Below, piece by piece: positions 1-7,460 of a stretch of DNA of 64,000 bases. The notes below the pieces were generated by a model, which worked only from the letters and a program-made list of their open reading frames with translations, was not told where the DNA came from and ran no database searches. The stretch is from JANMES01 sp038329865 (GTDB lineage Bacteria > Planctomycetota > Phycisphaerae > Tepidisphaerales > Tepidisphaeraceae): the NCBI GenBank assembly GCA_038329865.1, contig JBBQNK010000006.1, positions 62,001 through 126,000 on the forward strand, given 5' to 3'. Numbering within the stretch: the first letter of the stretch is position 1; each line of letters starts with the position of its first letter. A program made the translations under genes and the position numbers.

Positions 1-1
1 G

Positions 2-280
2 TACCCCTGGCAGTGGATGCTCAGTGGCCACACGCACGGGCGGCAGATCGCGACCAGCAAGTTCGGGCGGCGATTCTATCCGCACAAGTATCGCCATTTC
101 ACACACGGCTATTACGGCGTGAACGGGCGGCACCTCTACGTCAATCGCGGACTAAGCTACGGCCAACGCATTCAGGACTGGTGCCGGCCGGAGATTACAG
201 TGTTTAAAGTCGATCATGCCCATCCTGCGACAGCGATAGGCGCGGCGCAGCTGGATCCGGTCGCACAGCGACCGGCGTGA
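2..280 (+). CDS. Metallophosphoesterase, C-terminal part (truncated by window edge)
   Basis: The window opens inside this gene. The first residues read YPWQWMLSGHTHGRQI, which is the LSGHTHGGQ-type metal-binding motif near the C-terminus of calcineurin-like phosphoesterases (YkuE/LpxH-like group). A following GLSYGQRIQDWCRPEITVF stretch is also typical of that end. About 93 residues are visible; the metal ligands of the N-terminal half lie outside the window. The last residues, including the stop codon, are encoded by a palindromic repeat (257-275 plus flank), so the natural C-terminus may have been altered by repeat insertion. Substrate cannot be inferred. Family confidence is high, function low. 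Confidence 0.8.
   Translation, partial: YPWQWMLSGHTHGRQIATSKFGRRFYPHKYRHFTHGYYGVNGRHLYVNRGLSYGQRIQDWCRPEITVFKVDHAHPATAIGAAQLDPVAQRPA
257..275. repeat. Palindromic repeat, family B (GGTCGCACAGCGACC core)
   Basis: Perfect inverted repeat CCGGTCGC-ACA-GCGACCGG. The stretch GCGACCGGCGTGA recurs at 40221-40233, where the arms are 12 bp. Here the element forms the 3' end of the phosphoesterase gene and supplies its TGA at 278-280. Confidence 0.7.
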
Positions 281-338
281 CGCGTTCCTGCGATGCTCAG
301 TTGCAATTCCCGTCATTTCTCGTAACGTTCGAATCCCA

Positions 339-878
339 ATGCAGACGCGCTACGACCAAGCCGACGTACGACGCCTGCTCGATCATTGGGTCGATCAAGT
401 CGCCGCCGGGTTTTCCACGAAAGAACCGCTGATTGTCGTCGGCATTCGCACCCGCGGCGAAACTCTCGCGCAACGCATCACGCCGATGCTGGTGGACCGC
501 GGATTCGAGAAAATCACACGCGGCGTGCTCGATATCACCCTCTACCGCGACGACCTCTCCGAAATCGGCCCGCGCCCGATGGTTCGGCCCACGCATATTG
601 AAACCGACATCAACTCCAAGCCGCTGCTGCTCGTCGACGACGTACTCTTTACCGGCCGAACCGTCAGGGCGGCGATGGATGCGCTCGCCGACTTCGGCCG
701 GCCGAGCGCGATTCGATTGGCGGCGCTGGTCGATCGCGGCGGGCGCGAGCTGCCGATCCAGGCGGATTTTGTCTCGCTGGTGCAGAAGGACGTGCCGATG
801 TCGCATCGCGTGAAAGTGAAATTGGCGGAGACCGACGGGGCGGACGAGATCTTGATCGAACCGAGGAACGCAGGATGA
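339..878 (+). CDS. pyrR: Bifunctional pyrimidine operon regulator / uracil phosphoribosyltransferase PyrR
   Basis: A 179-residue type I phosphoribosyltransferase, the usual PyrR length. The PRPP-binding loop is visible as LLLVDDVLFTGRTVRAA around residues 94-110, and GIRTRGETLAQRI in the N-terminal half matches PyrR. In Gram-positive bacteria PyrR binds pyr mRNA and also makes UMP from uracil and PRPP. It is first in an operon with pyrB and pyrC, and its last codon overlaps the pyrB start (ATGA, 875-878). The 58 bases upstream contain no anti-terminator/terminator pair that I can recognise, so mRNA-binding regulation is not shown by this sequence. Confidence 0.93.
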   Translation: MQTRYDQADVRRLLDHWVDQVAAGFSTKEPLIVVGIRTRGETLAQRITPMLVDRGFEKITRGVLDITLYRDDLSEIGPRPMVRPTHIETDINSKPLLLVDDVLFTGRTVRAAMDALADFGRPSAIRLAALVDRGGRELPIQADFVSLVQKDVPMSHRVKVKLAETDGADEILIEPRNAG

Positions 879-1822
879 GTGAATCGACTGAAGTTCGATG
901 GACTCGCAAGCACCTGTTGGGGTTGGAGGAGTTGTCCGTTGACGAAATCAGCCTCGTCTTGGACACGGCCTTGTCGTTCAAGGAAGTTTCTACACGATCC
1001 GTGAAAAAAGTCCCCGCCCTCCGCGGCCGGGTGATGGTCAATGCGTTCTTCGAAGATTCCACCCGCACGCGAACCAGCTTCGCCCTCGCCGCCCAGCGGC
1101 TGAGCGCGGATATTCTCGACTTCTCCGAAAAAACCAGCAGCACCAGCAAGGGCGAGACCCTGATCGACACGGCCCGCAATATTGAAGCGATGGGCGTCGA
1201 CATCATCGTCCTCCGCCACAAGGCCGCCGGCTCGGCGCATCTGCTGGCCCGCAGCGTCAAGTGCAGCGTGGTGAACGCCGGTGACGGTGCGCACGAGCAC
1301 CCGACGCAGGGCCTGCTCGATCTCTACACCATCCGTGAGCGGTTCGGCAGGATCGAAGGCTTGAAGGTGGCCATCGTCGGCGACGTCGCCAACAGCCGGG
1401 TGGCGCGATCGAACATCTGGGCCCTCACCAAATTCGGCGCAAAAGTCTTCCTCGTCGGCCCACCGACACTGCTGAGTAAATCGTTCGAGCAACTCGGCTG
1501 CAACGTGGTGCACAGCTTCGATTCGATCGTCGGCGATATGGACGTGATCAACATGCTCCGCGTGCAGTTCGAGCGCATCCAGAGCAGTCAATTCCCCAGC
1601 GTACGGGAATTCACTCGCATGTATGGGCTAACTTGGGACCGCTTCCAGCGCTGCAAAAAGGACGTCTTCGTTATGCACCCAGGCCCGATGAATCGCGGCA
1701 TAGAAATTCAAAGCGACATCGCCGACGGGCCACAGAGCGGCATTCTTACGCAAGTTACGAACGGGTTGGCGGTGCGGATGGCGGTGCTCTACTTGGTGTC
1801 GCAGGTGGGGGGGCAATCATGA
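875..1822 (+). CDS. pyrB: Aspartate carbamoyltransferase catalytic subunit
   Basis: A 315-residue transcarbamylase catalysing carbamoyl phosphate + L-aspartate to N-carbamoyl-aspartate, the committed step of pyrimidine synthesis. The carbamoyl-phosphate motif FFEDSTRTRTSF (about residues 60-71), HPTQGLLDL (about 141-149) and MHPGPMNRG near the C-terminus are all present, so the active site appears intact. No pyrI regulatory subunit is nearby, consistent with an unregulated trimer or a complex with dihydroorotase. It overlaps pyrR by 4 nt and pyrC by 4 nt (ATGA), indicating translational coupling. Confidence 0.96.
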   Translation: MSESTEVRWTRKHLLGLEELSVDEISLVLDTALSFKEVSTRSVKKVPALRGRVMVNAFFEDSTRTRTSFALAAQRLSADILDFSEKTSSTSKGETLIDTARNIEAMGVDIIVLRHKAAGSAHLLARSVKCSVVNAGDGAHEHPTQGLLDLYTIRERFGRIEGLKVAIVGDVANSRVARSNIWALTKFGAKVFLVGPPTLLSKSFEQLGCNVVHSFDSIVGDMDVINMLRVQFERIQSSQFPSVREFTRMYGLTWDRFQRCKKDVFVMHPGPMNRGIEIQSDIADGPQSGILTQVTNGLAVRMAVLYLVSQVGGQS

Positions 1823-3102
1823 CCATTCTCATCAAAAACGGTACGGTGATCGATCCATCGCGAAAGTTAGAAAAGAAATTAGATGTTCTGATCAAGGACG
1901 GAAAGATCGCATCACTCGTAGCCCCGAACGCAAGTTCGGGGTCGGCCGATCACGTGATCGACGCCACCGACAAATTTATCACGCCCGGATTGATCGACAT
2001 TCATGTCCACTTCCGCGAGCCCGGCGATGAAGAAGAAGAGACGATCGCCTCCGGCGCCGCCGCGGCGGTGGCGGGGGGATTCACTACCGTTTGCTGCATG
2101 CCGAATACCAAGCCCACGCTCGATAACGAGGCGCAGATTGAATTCATCCTCCGCGAGTCGCAGCGGGTGGGGCTGGCCAATGTCTATCCGACCGGTGCGA
2201 TTACTAAAGGCCGGGAAGGAAAAGAGCTCGCAGAGATCGGCCAAATGCACGAGCGCGGGGCCGTCGGTTTTACCGACGACGGCGTTGGTGTCGGCGATGC
2301 ATCAGTGATGCGCAAGGCGCTGCAATACGCGAATATGTTCGACACGGTACTCATGCAGCATTGCGAGGAACCGACGCTCAGCAAGGGCGCGATGCACGCC
2401 GGCCTGGTCAGCACCACGCTCGGCATGCCTGCCGTGCCGGCGGAGGCGGAACAACTCATGATCGCGCGCGATCTGCTGCTCAACCGCACGATCAACTGCC
2501 GCTACCACGTGCAGCACATCAGCACCGCGTGGAGCGTGGAACTCATCCGTCGCGGCAAGAAGGACGGCCAGCGTGTGACGGCCGAAGTGGCGCCGCATCA
2601 TCTGCTTCTGACCGACGAATGCTGCCGCGATTTCGATACGAACTTCAAGATGAACCCGCCGCTGCGTACCGCCGCCGACGTGGCGGCGTGCATCGAGGGC
2701 GTGAAGGATGGAACGATCGATCTACTGGCAACCGATCACGCGCCGCACCTGGCGGAAGAAAAGGAATTGGAATTCCAGTTCGCCCCCAACGGCATCATCG
2801 GCCTGGAGTGTGCACTGGCGCTCTACATCAAGGCCCTGATCGAGCCCGGGCATATTGGTTGGATACGGATGATCGAAATGATGACGGTCAAGCAGGCGCA
2901 GATCGTGAAGCTGAAGAAGGGCACGCTGGCCGAAGGGGCCGACGCGGATGTGACGATCATCGATCCGAATCTGAAGTGGAAGATCGACAAGGAGTCGTTC
3001 GTCAGCCGAAGCCGCAACTGCCCGTTCCACGGCTGGGAAGTCACCGGCCGCGCCGTCTGCACGATCGTCGGCGGGGCGGTGAAGTGGACGTTGCCGGCTT
3101 AG
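1819..3102 (+). CDS. pyrC: Dihydroorotase, class I
   Basis: The ATG at 1819 overlaps the pyrB stop and gives a 427-residue amidohydrolase starting MTILIKNGTVIDPSRK, the normal N-terminus of class I dihydroorotases. An in-frame extension further upstream runs through pyrB and is not used. The metal-binding DIHVHFREPG is at about residues 57-66, with EVAPHHLLLTD and LLATDHAPH further on. It cyclises carbamoyl-aspartate to dihydroorotate. Class I enzymes often associate with aspartate transcarbamylase, and the tight pyrB-pyrC coupling fits that, though the complex is inference. Confidence 0.95.
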   Translation: MTILIKNGTVIDPSRKLEKKLDVLIKDGKIASLVAPNASSGSADHVIDATDKFITPGLIDIHVHFREPGDEEEETIASGAAAAVAGGFTTVCCMPNTKPTLDNEAQIEFILRESQRVGLANVYPTGAITKGREGKELAEIGQMHERGAVGFTDDGVGVGDASVMRKALQYANMFDTVLMQHCEEPTLSKGAMHAGLVSTTLGMPAVPAEAEQLMIARDLLLNRTINCRYHVQHISTAWSVELIRRGKKDGQRVTAEVAPHHLLLTDECCRDFDTNFKMNPPLRTAADVAACIEGVKDGTIDLLATDHAPHLAEEKELEFQFAPNGIIGLECALALYIKALIEPGHIGWIRMIEMMTVKQAQIVKLKKGTLAEGADADVTIIDPNLKWKIDKESFVSRSRNCPFHGWEVTGRAVCTIVGGAVKWTLPA

Positions 3103-3112
3103 TTCGCTTCAG

Positions 3113-3325
3113 CTATCGATTCGATGCGAGAGTATCTCTCGAGGGAACCTTGGGCGCCAGTGAAGGATCGTCCAGGTTCGCGTGGAATTGAGTGATTTCG
3201 GGCTCGGGCCACATCTCTTGTGAACCGCTCGTTGAGACAGTTTTACCCGGCAAGGGTTGAATGCTCCAACCAATGTAGACCGCCAAGAGGGGCACAAAGG
3301 CTACCGTCACAATGCGATTGATCAT
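3113..3325 (-). CDS. Small single-pass membrane or exported protein, unknown
   Basis: A 70-residue frame starting MINRIVTVAFVPLLAVYIGW has one hydrophobic segment (about residues 4-22) followed by a short hydrophilic, Pro/Ser-rich tail. The start at 3325 is preceded by GGAGAATGAG, a plausible ribosome site about 6 nt away, which is the main support. It converges on pyrC with a 10-nt gap. No family recognised; it could be a spurious frame. Confidence 0.4.
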   Translation of the reverse strand: MINRIVTVAFVPLLAVYIGWSIQPLPGKTVSTSGSQEMWPEPEITQFHANLDDPSLAPKVPSRDTLASNR

Positions 3326-3499
3326 CTCATTCTCCGTAAGTATTTGATCGAAGCATCCTTGCCTCAATCCACAGGTCGACTCATACGTCGAGCCAATCCT
3401 GATTAATGCAGGTATCGGACTCCCATGGCCAAGGTCTTGATGGATTTAGAGGGTTCCGCGTTATCGGACGTTCGCGGAAAAAGCGACAACTCGTTGGAC

Positions 3500-4066
3500 T
3501 TATTCGCGGGCTTTTGATTCCGCGGATTCAATCGCTGCGCTCAACGAAGCTTCCTCCGCCGGCCCGCGGTAGCGCGAACCGTTGATGAAGAATGTCGGAG
3601 TTCCGCGAACGCCGCTTCGGGCGCCGCTGTCGAGGTCGGCGAGGATTCGATGCTCGAGTTTCGCCGACTCCCGGTCGCGCTCAAACCGGTAAAGTTCGGC
3701 ATTGAGCCGCAGCGCCAGGTGCGTGAGATCGACGTCGGCAATTTCGTGATGCAGGCGGAAAAGCTCTTCGTGCATTTCCCAGAACAACCCCTGAGCGCCG
3801 GCCGCCTCAGCGGCGCGGGCGGCGGCGCTGGCGCCGGGGTGGATCGAGCTTTGCGGGAAGTGCCGAAAGACAATCCGCAGCCGGTCGCCGAACCGCCGGC
3901 GGAGCGCCATCACAATTGGCTGGGCATTGATGCAGTCCGGGCACTCGTAATCGCCGTACTCCACGAGCGTCACCGGCGCTCCGGGCGGGCCGAGCATGTG
4001 ATCGGTCTCGTTCACCGGTTCGGCCAAGTCCGGCGGAGGATTGAGAGGGGTTTGGCTCAGAGTCAC
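3500..4066 (-). CDS. DsbA-family thioredoxin-fold disulfide oxidoreductase
   Basis: A 188-residue thioredoxin_4/DsbA-like protein. It has the core GAPVTLVEYGDYECPDC with redox pair C42/C45, then RIVFRHFP, and near the end GVRGTPTFFINGSRYRG carrying the cis-proline loop. No signal peptide or membrane segment is visible, so unlike periplasmic DsbA it is probably cytoplasmic or exported by an unusual route. The apparent start is GTG; an internal ATG at 3997 (MLGPPGAPV) would leave the domain intact and is an alternative. Partner and substrate unknown. Confidence 0.82.
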   Translation of the reverse strand: MTLSQTPLNPPPDLAEPVNETDHMLGPPGAPVTLVEYGDYECPDCINAQPIVMALRRRFGDRLRIVFRHFPQSSIHPGASAAARAAEAAGAQGLFWEMHEELFRLHHEIADVDLTHLALRLNAELYRFERDRESAKLEHRILADLDSGARSGVRGTPTFFINGSRYRGPAEEASLSAAIESAESKARE

Positions 4067-4188
4067 ACTCTAATCTGATCAGGACAGGCAGAAAGATTCA
4101 ACTGGTTGCCAGTGTTCAGATCAGAATGCAGGACATCGCCGAGCGGCGCGGCGGTTCGCCGTTTCATCGAATAGGCACAATGGATTGA

Positions 4189-5457
4189 CTAAACAAAGTC
4201 GAGTTTCTTGCGTCCCTTGGGAAGAATTCGAGAACTGTCGGTGCCGAGGAATTGTTCGAGGACGGTGGCGTAGCAGTCGCGGAAGTCGACATTGAACGTC
4301 AAGTCGCCGTCTTCGAGCTTGTCCATCTTCGGGTACTTCCCGTACATGCCGCCCTTCACGCTGCCACCGGCGAAGAACATGATGCTGGCGGCGCCGTGAT
4401 CGGTGCCGGCGTTGCCGTTTTCTTTCACGCGTCGACCGAACTCGCTGAAGCACATGACCAGCACGTCCTTGTCGCGTTTTTCAGCCTTGAGGTCATCGAG
4501 GAACGCGGCGATCGCGCTGCTGTACTGGGCCATGAGATTTCCATGGCCGTTCGCCTGGTGGGCGTGCGTGTCGAACCCGCCGAGGCTGATGTAGAAAATT
4601 TTCGTCCCACAATTTTCCACGATCATCTGCGCGAAGACCGACATTCCCTGCCCGATCCGGCCGGTCGGGTAGGCGACCTTCGGCGTGCGCGGGTTCTTGA
4701 GAATCTTTTTGATCAGCTCCGTGCCTTTCACGATGTCCTGCCCGGTCGACATGATCACTTCGTCGGCCGAAAGGGCGGTCGTGCCGTCAGGGCCGTGGCC
4801 GAGTTCGTCCATCGCGGGGGCGTCGCCGTCTTTCATGTTCTTATAAAGCGTGCTGATGGCGACCGATTCGGGCTTGCCGTTCTTGGGGTAGAAATCGTCG
4901 ATCGCGTTGATGCTGATCGCCGGGGCACGCCCCGACTTGAGCAGCAGCGGGCGATTCTGGCTGTAATGCACTATCGGAACGACCGATTTGTTGTCGGCCA
5001 TCTTGTACTTTTCGTACCACCGGCCGAGCCAGCCGGTGTTGAATTCATTTCCGGAATCTCCGCGGTGCCAGATCTCCATGCTCTTGAAGTGCGAGCGGTT
5101 GGCGTTGGGATATCCGACGCCTTGCACGACGGCCAATTCCTTGTTTTTGAACAGATCGTTAAACGGCGCCAGCGAAGGATGCAGGCCGGCCCAGTCGTCG
5201 AGCATCAGGACGTCGTTTTTCGGAATCGCGAGTGTGGGGCGGGCGATCGCGTAATTCGGGTCGTTGATCGGAATGACAGTGTTGATTCCGTCGTTGCCGC
5301 CGTTGAGTTCGAAGACGACGAGGATCTTGTCCTTGGTCGTCGCGTCATTTTCCGCCGCCCGGGCCTGGGCCAGGTTCATCAACATCGCCGGGACAGAGCC
5401 GCCGATGGCGACGACGCTTGCACCACTCTTGAGGAACTCTCTTCGTGTGAAAATCAT
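4189..5457 (-). CDS. DUF1501 family protein with Tat signal
   Basis: A 422-residue protein beginning MIFTRREFLKSGASVVAIGG, a twin-arginine signal (RREFLK) ending near ARAAE. The mature part has DUF1501 hallmarks: LVVFELNGGNDGINTVIP, FDTHAHQ, CFSEFGRRVKENGNAGTDHG and MFFAGGSVKGGMYG. The family is alkaline-phosphatase/sulfatase-like in fold and very abundant in planctomycetes, with unknown substrate. The SD AAGGAGA lies 5 nt before the start. It follows the DUF1800 gene by 55 nt, a pairing characteristic of this phylum, and the two products are presumably exported together. Confidence 0.92.
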   Translation of the reverse strand: MIFTRREFLKSGASVVAIGGSVPAMLMNLAQARAAENDATTKDKILVVFELNGGNDGINTVIPINDPNYAIARPTLAIPKNDVLMLDDWAGLHPSLAPFNDLFKNKELAVVQGVGYPNANRSHFKSMEIWHRGDSGNEFNTGWLGRWYEKYKMADNKSVVPIVHYSQNRPLLLKSGRAPAISINAIDDFYPKNGKPESVAISTLYKNMKDGDAPAMDELGHGPDGTTALSADEVIMSTGQDIVKGTELIKKILKNPRTPKVAYPTGRIGQGMSVFAQMIVENCGTKIFYISLGGFDTHAHQANGHGNLMAQYSSAIAAFLDDLKAEKRDKDVLVMCFSEFGRRVKENGNAGTDHGAASIMFFAGGSVKGGMYGKYPKMDKLEDGDLTFNVDFRDCYATVLEQFLGTDSSRILPKGRKKLDFV

Positions 5458-5512
5458 GCTGGTCTCCTTGATCGGACGAACTCAAAGCATTCTGCGACGA
5501 ATCGGCCGGACT

Positions 5513-6844
5513 TCAACACAGCTGGTACGTCGGCGAGCACATCACCAGGCGAATCAAACCGCGAATCTTCGCCTCGCGATCGGCCGCGGGCAAACGTACG
5601 ACTGGTGAACGGGCGCCGGCGGCTAAATATTCGCTCAGCGTCTTCTTCAGTTTTTCCGGCGGCTTCCGGTGGAGGAACCTCACGCTGAAATGATCGACCA
5701 ATTCGGCGTTATCGCTCATAAAATTGTCAGCGATCAGCTTGCCGGTATCGAGCCCACACACCATGCCGCCCTTGCCCTGATCGACCAGCCCGCGAACCAG
5801 GCGGATTCTTTCCAGCAACGTAAAGCTGCTGATCCAAGCCTCGCCACCGGCCCAGCCGGAAACGTCCGGCGGGTTGTAAATATCCATCCCCATCGCGGCG
5901 GCGGCGTCGGCGTAGCTTTGGACGTCGTCGTGCGGCGCGTGCAGCGACCGCACCGTGCCCACCACAAACTCGATCGGGTTTTTGATCTGGTTGCCCACGT
6001 GCTCCGGCGCGAAAAACGCGGGCGACATGAACATCGCCTTCACCACGGCGCGGATCTCGCCATCCGATGCGATGTACGCGTCCACCATCGGCGCGATTTC
6101 GGCATCGGTCGGGTCCTGGCTGACGAAAAATTTCCACAATTTTCGGCTGATGAAGGTGGGCGTCTGCTTCATCGATGCCAAGCGATTGATCACGTCCTCG
6201 CCGTTCAGGTTGCCGGTCAGGCCCAGTAGCGATTTATCGCCGTCGTCATGCTGGTCGGCGACGAAGCGGTACGCTTTTCGGTCCAGGTTCCAGCCGGTGA
6301 AAGCGCGTGCGACTTGCTGAACGTCCTTCTCGCTGTAGTTTCCAAAGCCGAGGGTAAACAATTCCATCAACTCGCGGGCCCAATTTTCGTTCGGGGCGCC
6401 TTTGACGCTGACGTTGTTGTCGAGCCAGATGAGCATGGCCGGATCGCGCGCCATCGCCATCACGATGTCCCGGAATTTGCCCAGCGCCAAGCCTCGCAGC
6501 GTGTCGATCTGGTTGGCCATCAGCCGGGCGTCCTTCACCTTGCTGATGGCGGTTGCGAAGTGGTCGTGCCAGAAGAGCGTGAGTTTTTCACGGAAAAGAT
6601 TGGGGGCATTGAGCATCCGCAGCATCCAGCCCGCCCGCAGACCCTTGCCTTCGTTCTTGAGGAAAACGTCGCCGATCGCGGAGGCGGCGGCTTCTTTGGG
6701 GCTCAGGGGGCGATCGAGCTGGTGCAGCATGTCGTCCAGCGTCGCGCGCAGACCTCGGTCGCTGGCGGTCACAATCTCGTCGATCGTCGGGCCGAGTGTG
6801 GCCCGTCGGAGCAGATGCGCTACTTGCGGATCGAATTCGATCAT
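5513..6844 (-). CDS. DUF1800 family protein
   Basis: A 443-residue protein starting MIEFDPQVAHLLRRATLGPT, the diagnostic DUF1800 N-terminus (HLLRRATFG). FWHDHFA, ARELMELFTLGFGNYSEKDVQ and ARAFTGWNLD follow in family order, as does PPDVSGWAGG. No signal peptide is evident in this start. It is first in a two-gene operon with DUF1501. The function of the pair is unknown. A hairpin (6871-6892) sits just upstream of the start. Confidence 0.92.
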   Translation of the reverse strand: MIEFDPQVAHLLRRATLGPTIDEIVTASDRGLRATLDDMLHQLDRPLSPKEAAASAIGDVFLKNEGKGLRAGWMLRMLNAPNLFREKLTLFWHDHFATAISKVKDARLMANQIDTLRGLALGKFRDIVMAMARDPAMLIWLDNNVSVKGAPNENWARELMELFTLGFGNYSEKDVQQVARAFTGWNLDRKAYRFVADQHDDGDKSLLGLTGNLNGEDVINRLASMKQTPTFISRKLWKFFVSQDPTDAEIAPMVDAYIASDGEIRAVVKAMFMSPAFFAPEHVGNQIKNPIEFVVGTVRSLHAPHDDVQSYADAAAAMGMDIYNPPDVSGWAGGEAWISSFTLLERIRLVRGLVDQGKGGMVCGLDTGKLIADNFMSDNAELVDHFSVRFLHRKPPEKLKKTLSEYLAAGARSPVVRLPAADREAKIRGLIRLVMCSPTYQLC

Positions 6845-6870
6845 TAGATTTCCGAGGTGCCGGCTTCAAC

Positions 6871-6892
6871 GCTACCGGGCAAAACCGGTAGC
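6871..6892. repeat. Short inverted repeat between divergent DUF1800 and ExbD genes
   Basis: GCTACCGG-gcaaaa-CCGGTAGC, 8-bp perfect arms, 27 nt upstream of the DUF1800 start and about 130 nt upstream of ExbD. It could be a leader hairpin, an operator or another dispersed palindrome. Confidence 0.45.
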
Positions 6893-7022
6893 TACTGTGA
6901 GCAGTACTGTTATCCTAATATATCGCGATGATCGCTCCGTTGAAGTGGTTTTTCATTAATTTGCAAAATACGTTGCTAGTCCGCCAGTAACGCTCGGTTA
7001 CTTTTTCGCCAATTCGGTTGAT

Positions 7023-7439
7023 ATGGCTCGATTTCGTCCAAAACACGTGATCAAGGTTGACGTGCCGATGGCCGCCATGTCGGACGTTGCGTTTCTCCTG
7101 ATCATTTTCTTCATCGTTACCAGCAGCTTCAGTCACGCGCGAAAGCTGCCGCTCGAATTGCCCGGCGAGAAGACCGCCGACGTTCAATCCCAAAAACCGT
7201 CTCCGCCGCCCAGCGTTCGTGTCGCGGCGACGCGCGTGTTTTTGAACGATCGCCCACTGGAACTATGGCAGGTTACGGCCGACCTCCGGACGCTCCTGCT
7301 CGACAAGCCGCAGCCCAAGGACCGCGTCGTCATCCTGCGGGCGGAAGATAAAGTGCCCATGGAACGCGTGGTGGAAGTCATGGACGCGATCCGCTCGGCC
7401 GATGCGGTGGTCGGTTTCCTGGAACTGGACGCCAGATAA
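7023..7439 (+). CDS. exbD: ExbD/TolR-type biopolymer transport protein (first of two)
   Basis: 138 residues: a short basic cytoplasmic N-terminus, then PMAAMSDVAFLLIIFFIVTSSF, an ExbD transmembrane helix with the conserved proton-path aspartate at D21, then a periplasmic domain ending VMDAIRSADAVVGFLEL as in TolR/ExbD. These proteins couple the proton motive force to envelope work with an ExbB/TolQ partner. No ExbB gene sits next to it; the only ExbB in the window is at 17917, about 10 kb downstream in the same gene run. It is followed after 21 nt by the first large TPR gene and seems to head the cluster. Confidence 0.9.
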   Translation: MARFRPKHVIKVDVPMAAMSDVAFLLIIFFIVTSSFSHARKLPLELPGEKTADVQSQKPSPPPSVRVAATRVFLNDRPLELWQVTADLRTLLLDKPQPKDRVVILRAEDKVPMERVVEVMDAIRSADAVVGFLELDAR

Positions 7440-7460
7440 CTTTCTCGGGACAAAGCCATC

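Noticed and set aside
281..338. pyrR leader attenuator
   Set aside because: Only 58 nt and no terminator/anti-terminator pair or PyrR-binding loop found.
1633..1818. Upstream extension of the dihydroorotase frame
   Set aside because: Runs through pyrB in another frame; the ATG at 1819 gives the family N-terminus.
4252..5688. 478-codon open frame on the plus strand
   Set aside because: Antisense to DUF1501, whose motifs and Tat signal are unambiguous; a product of GC-rich codon bias.
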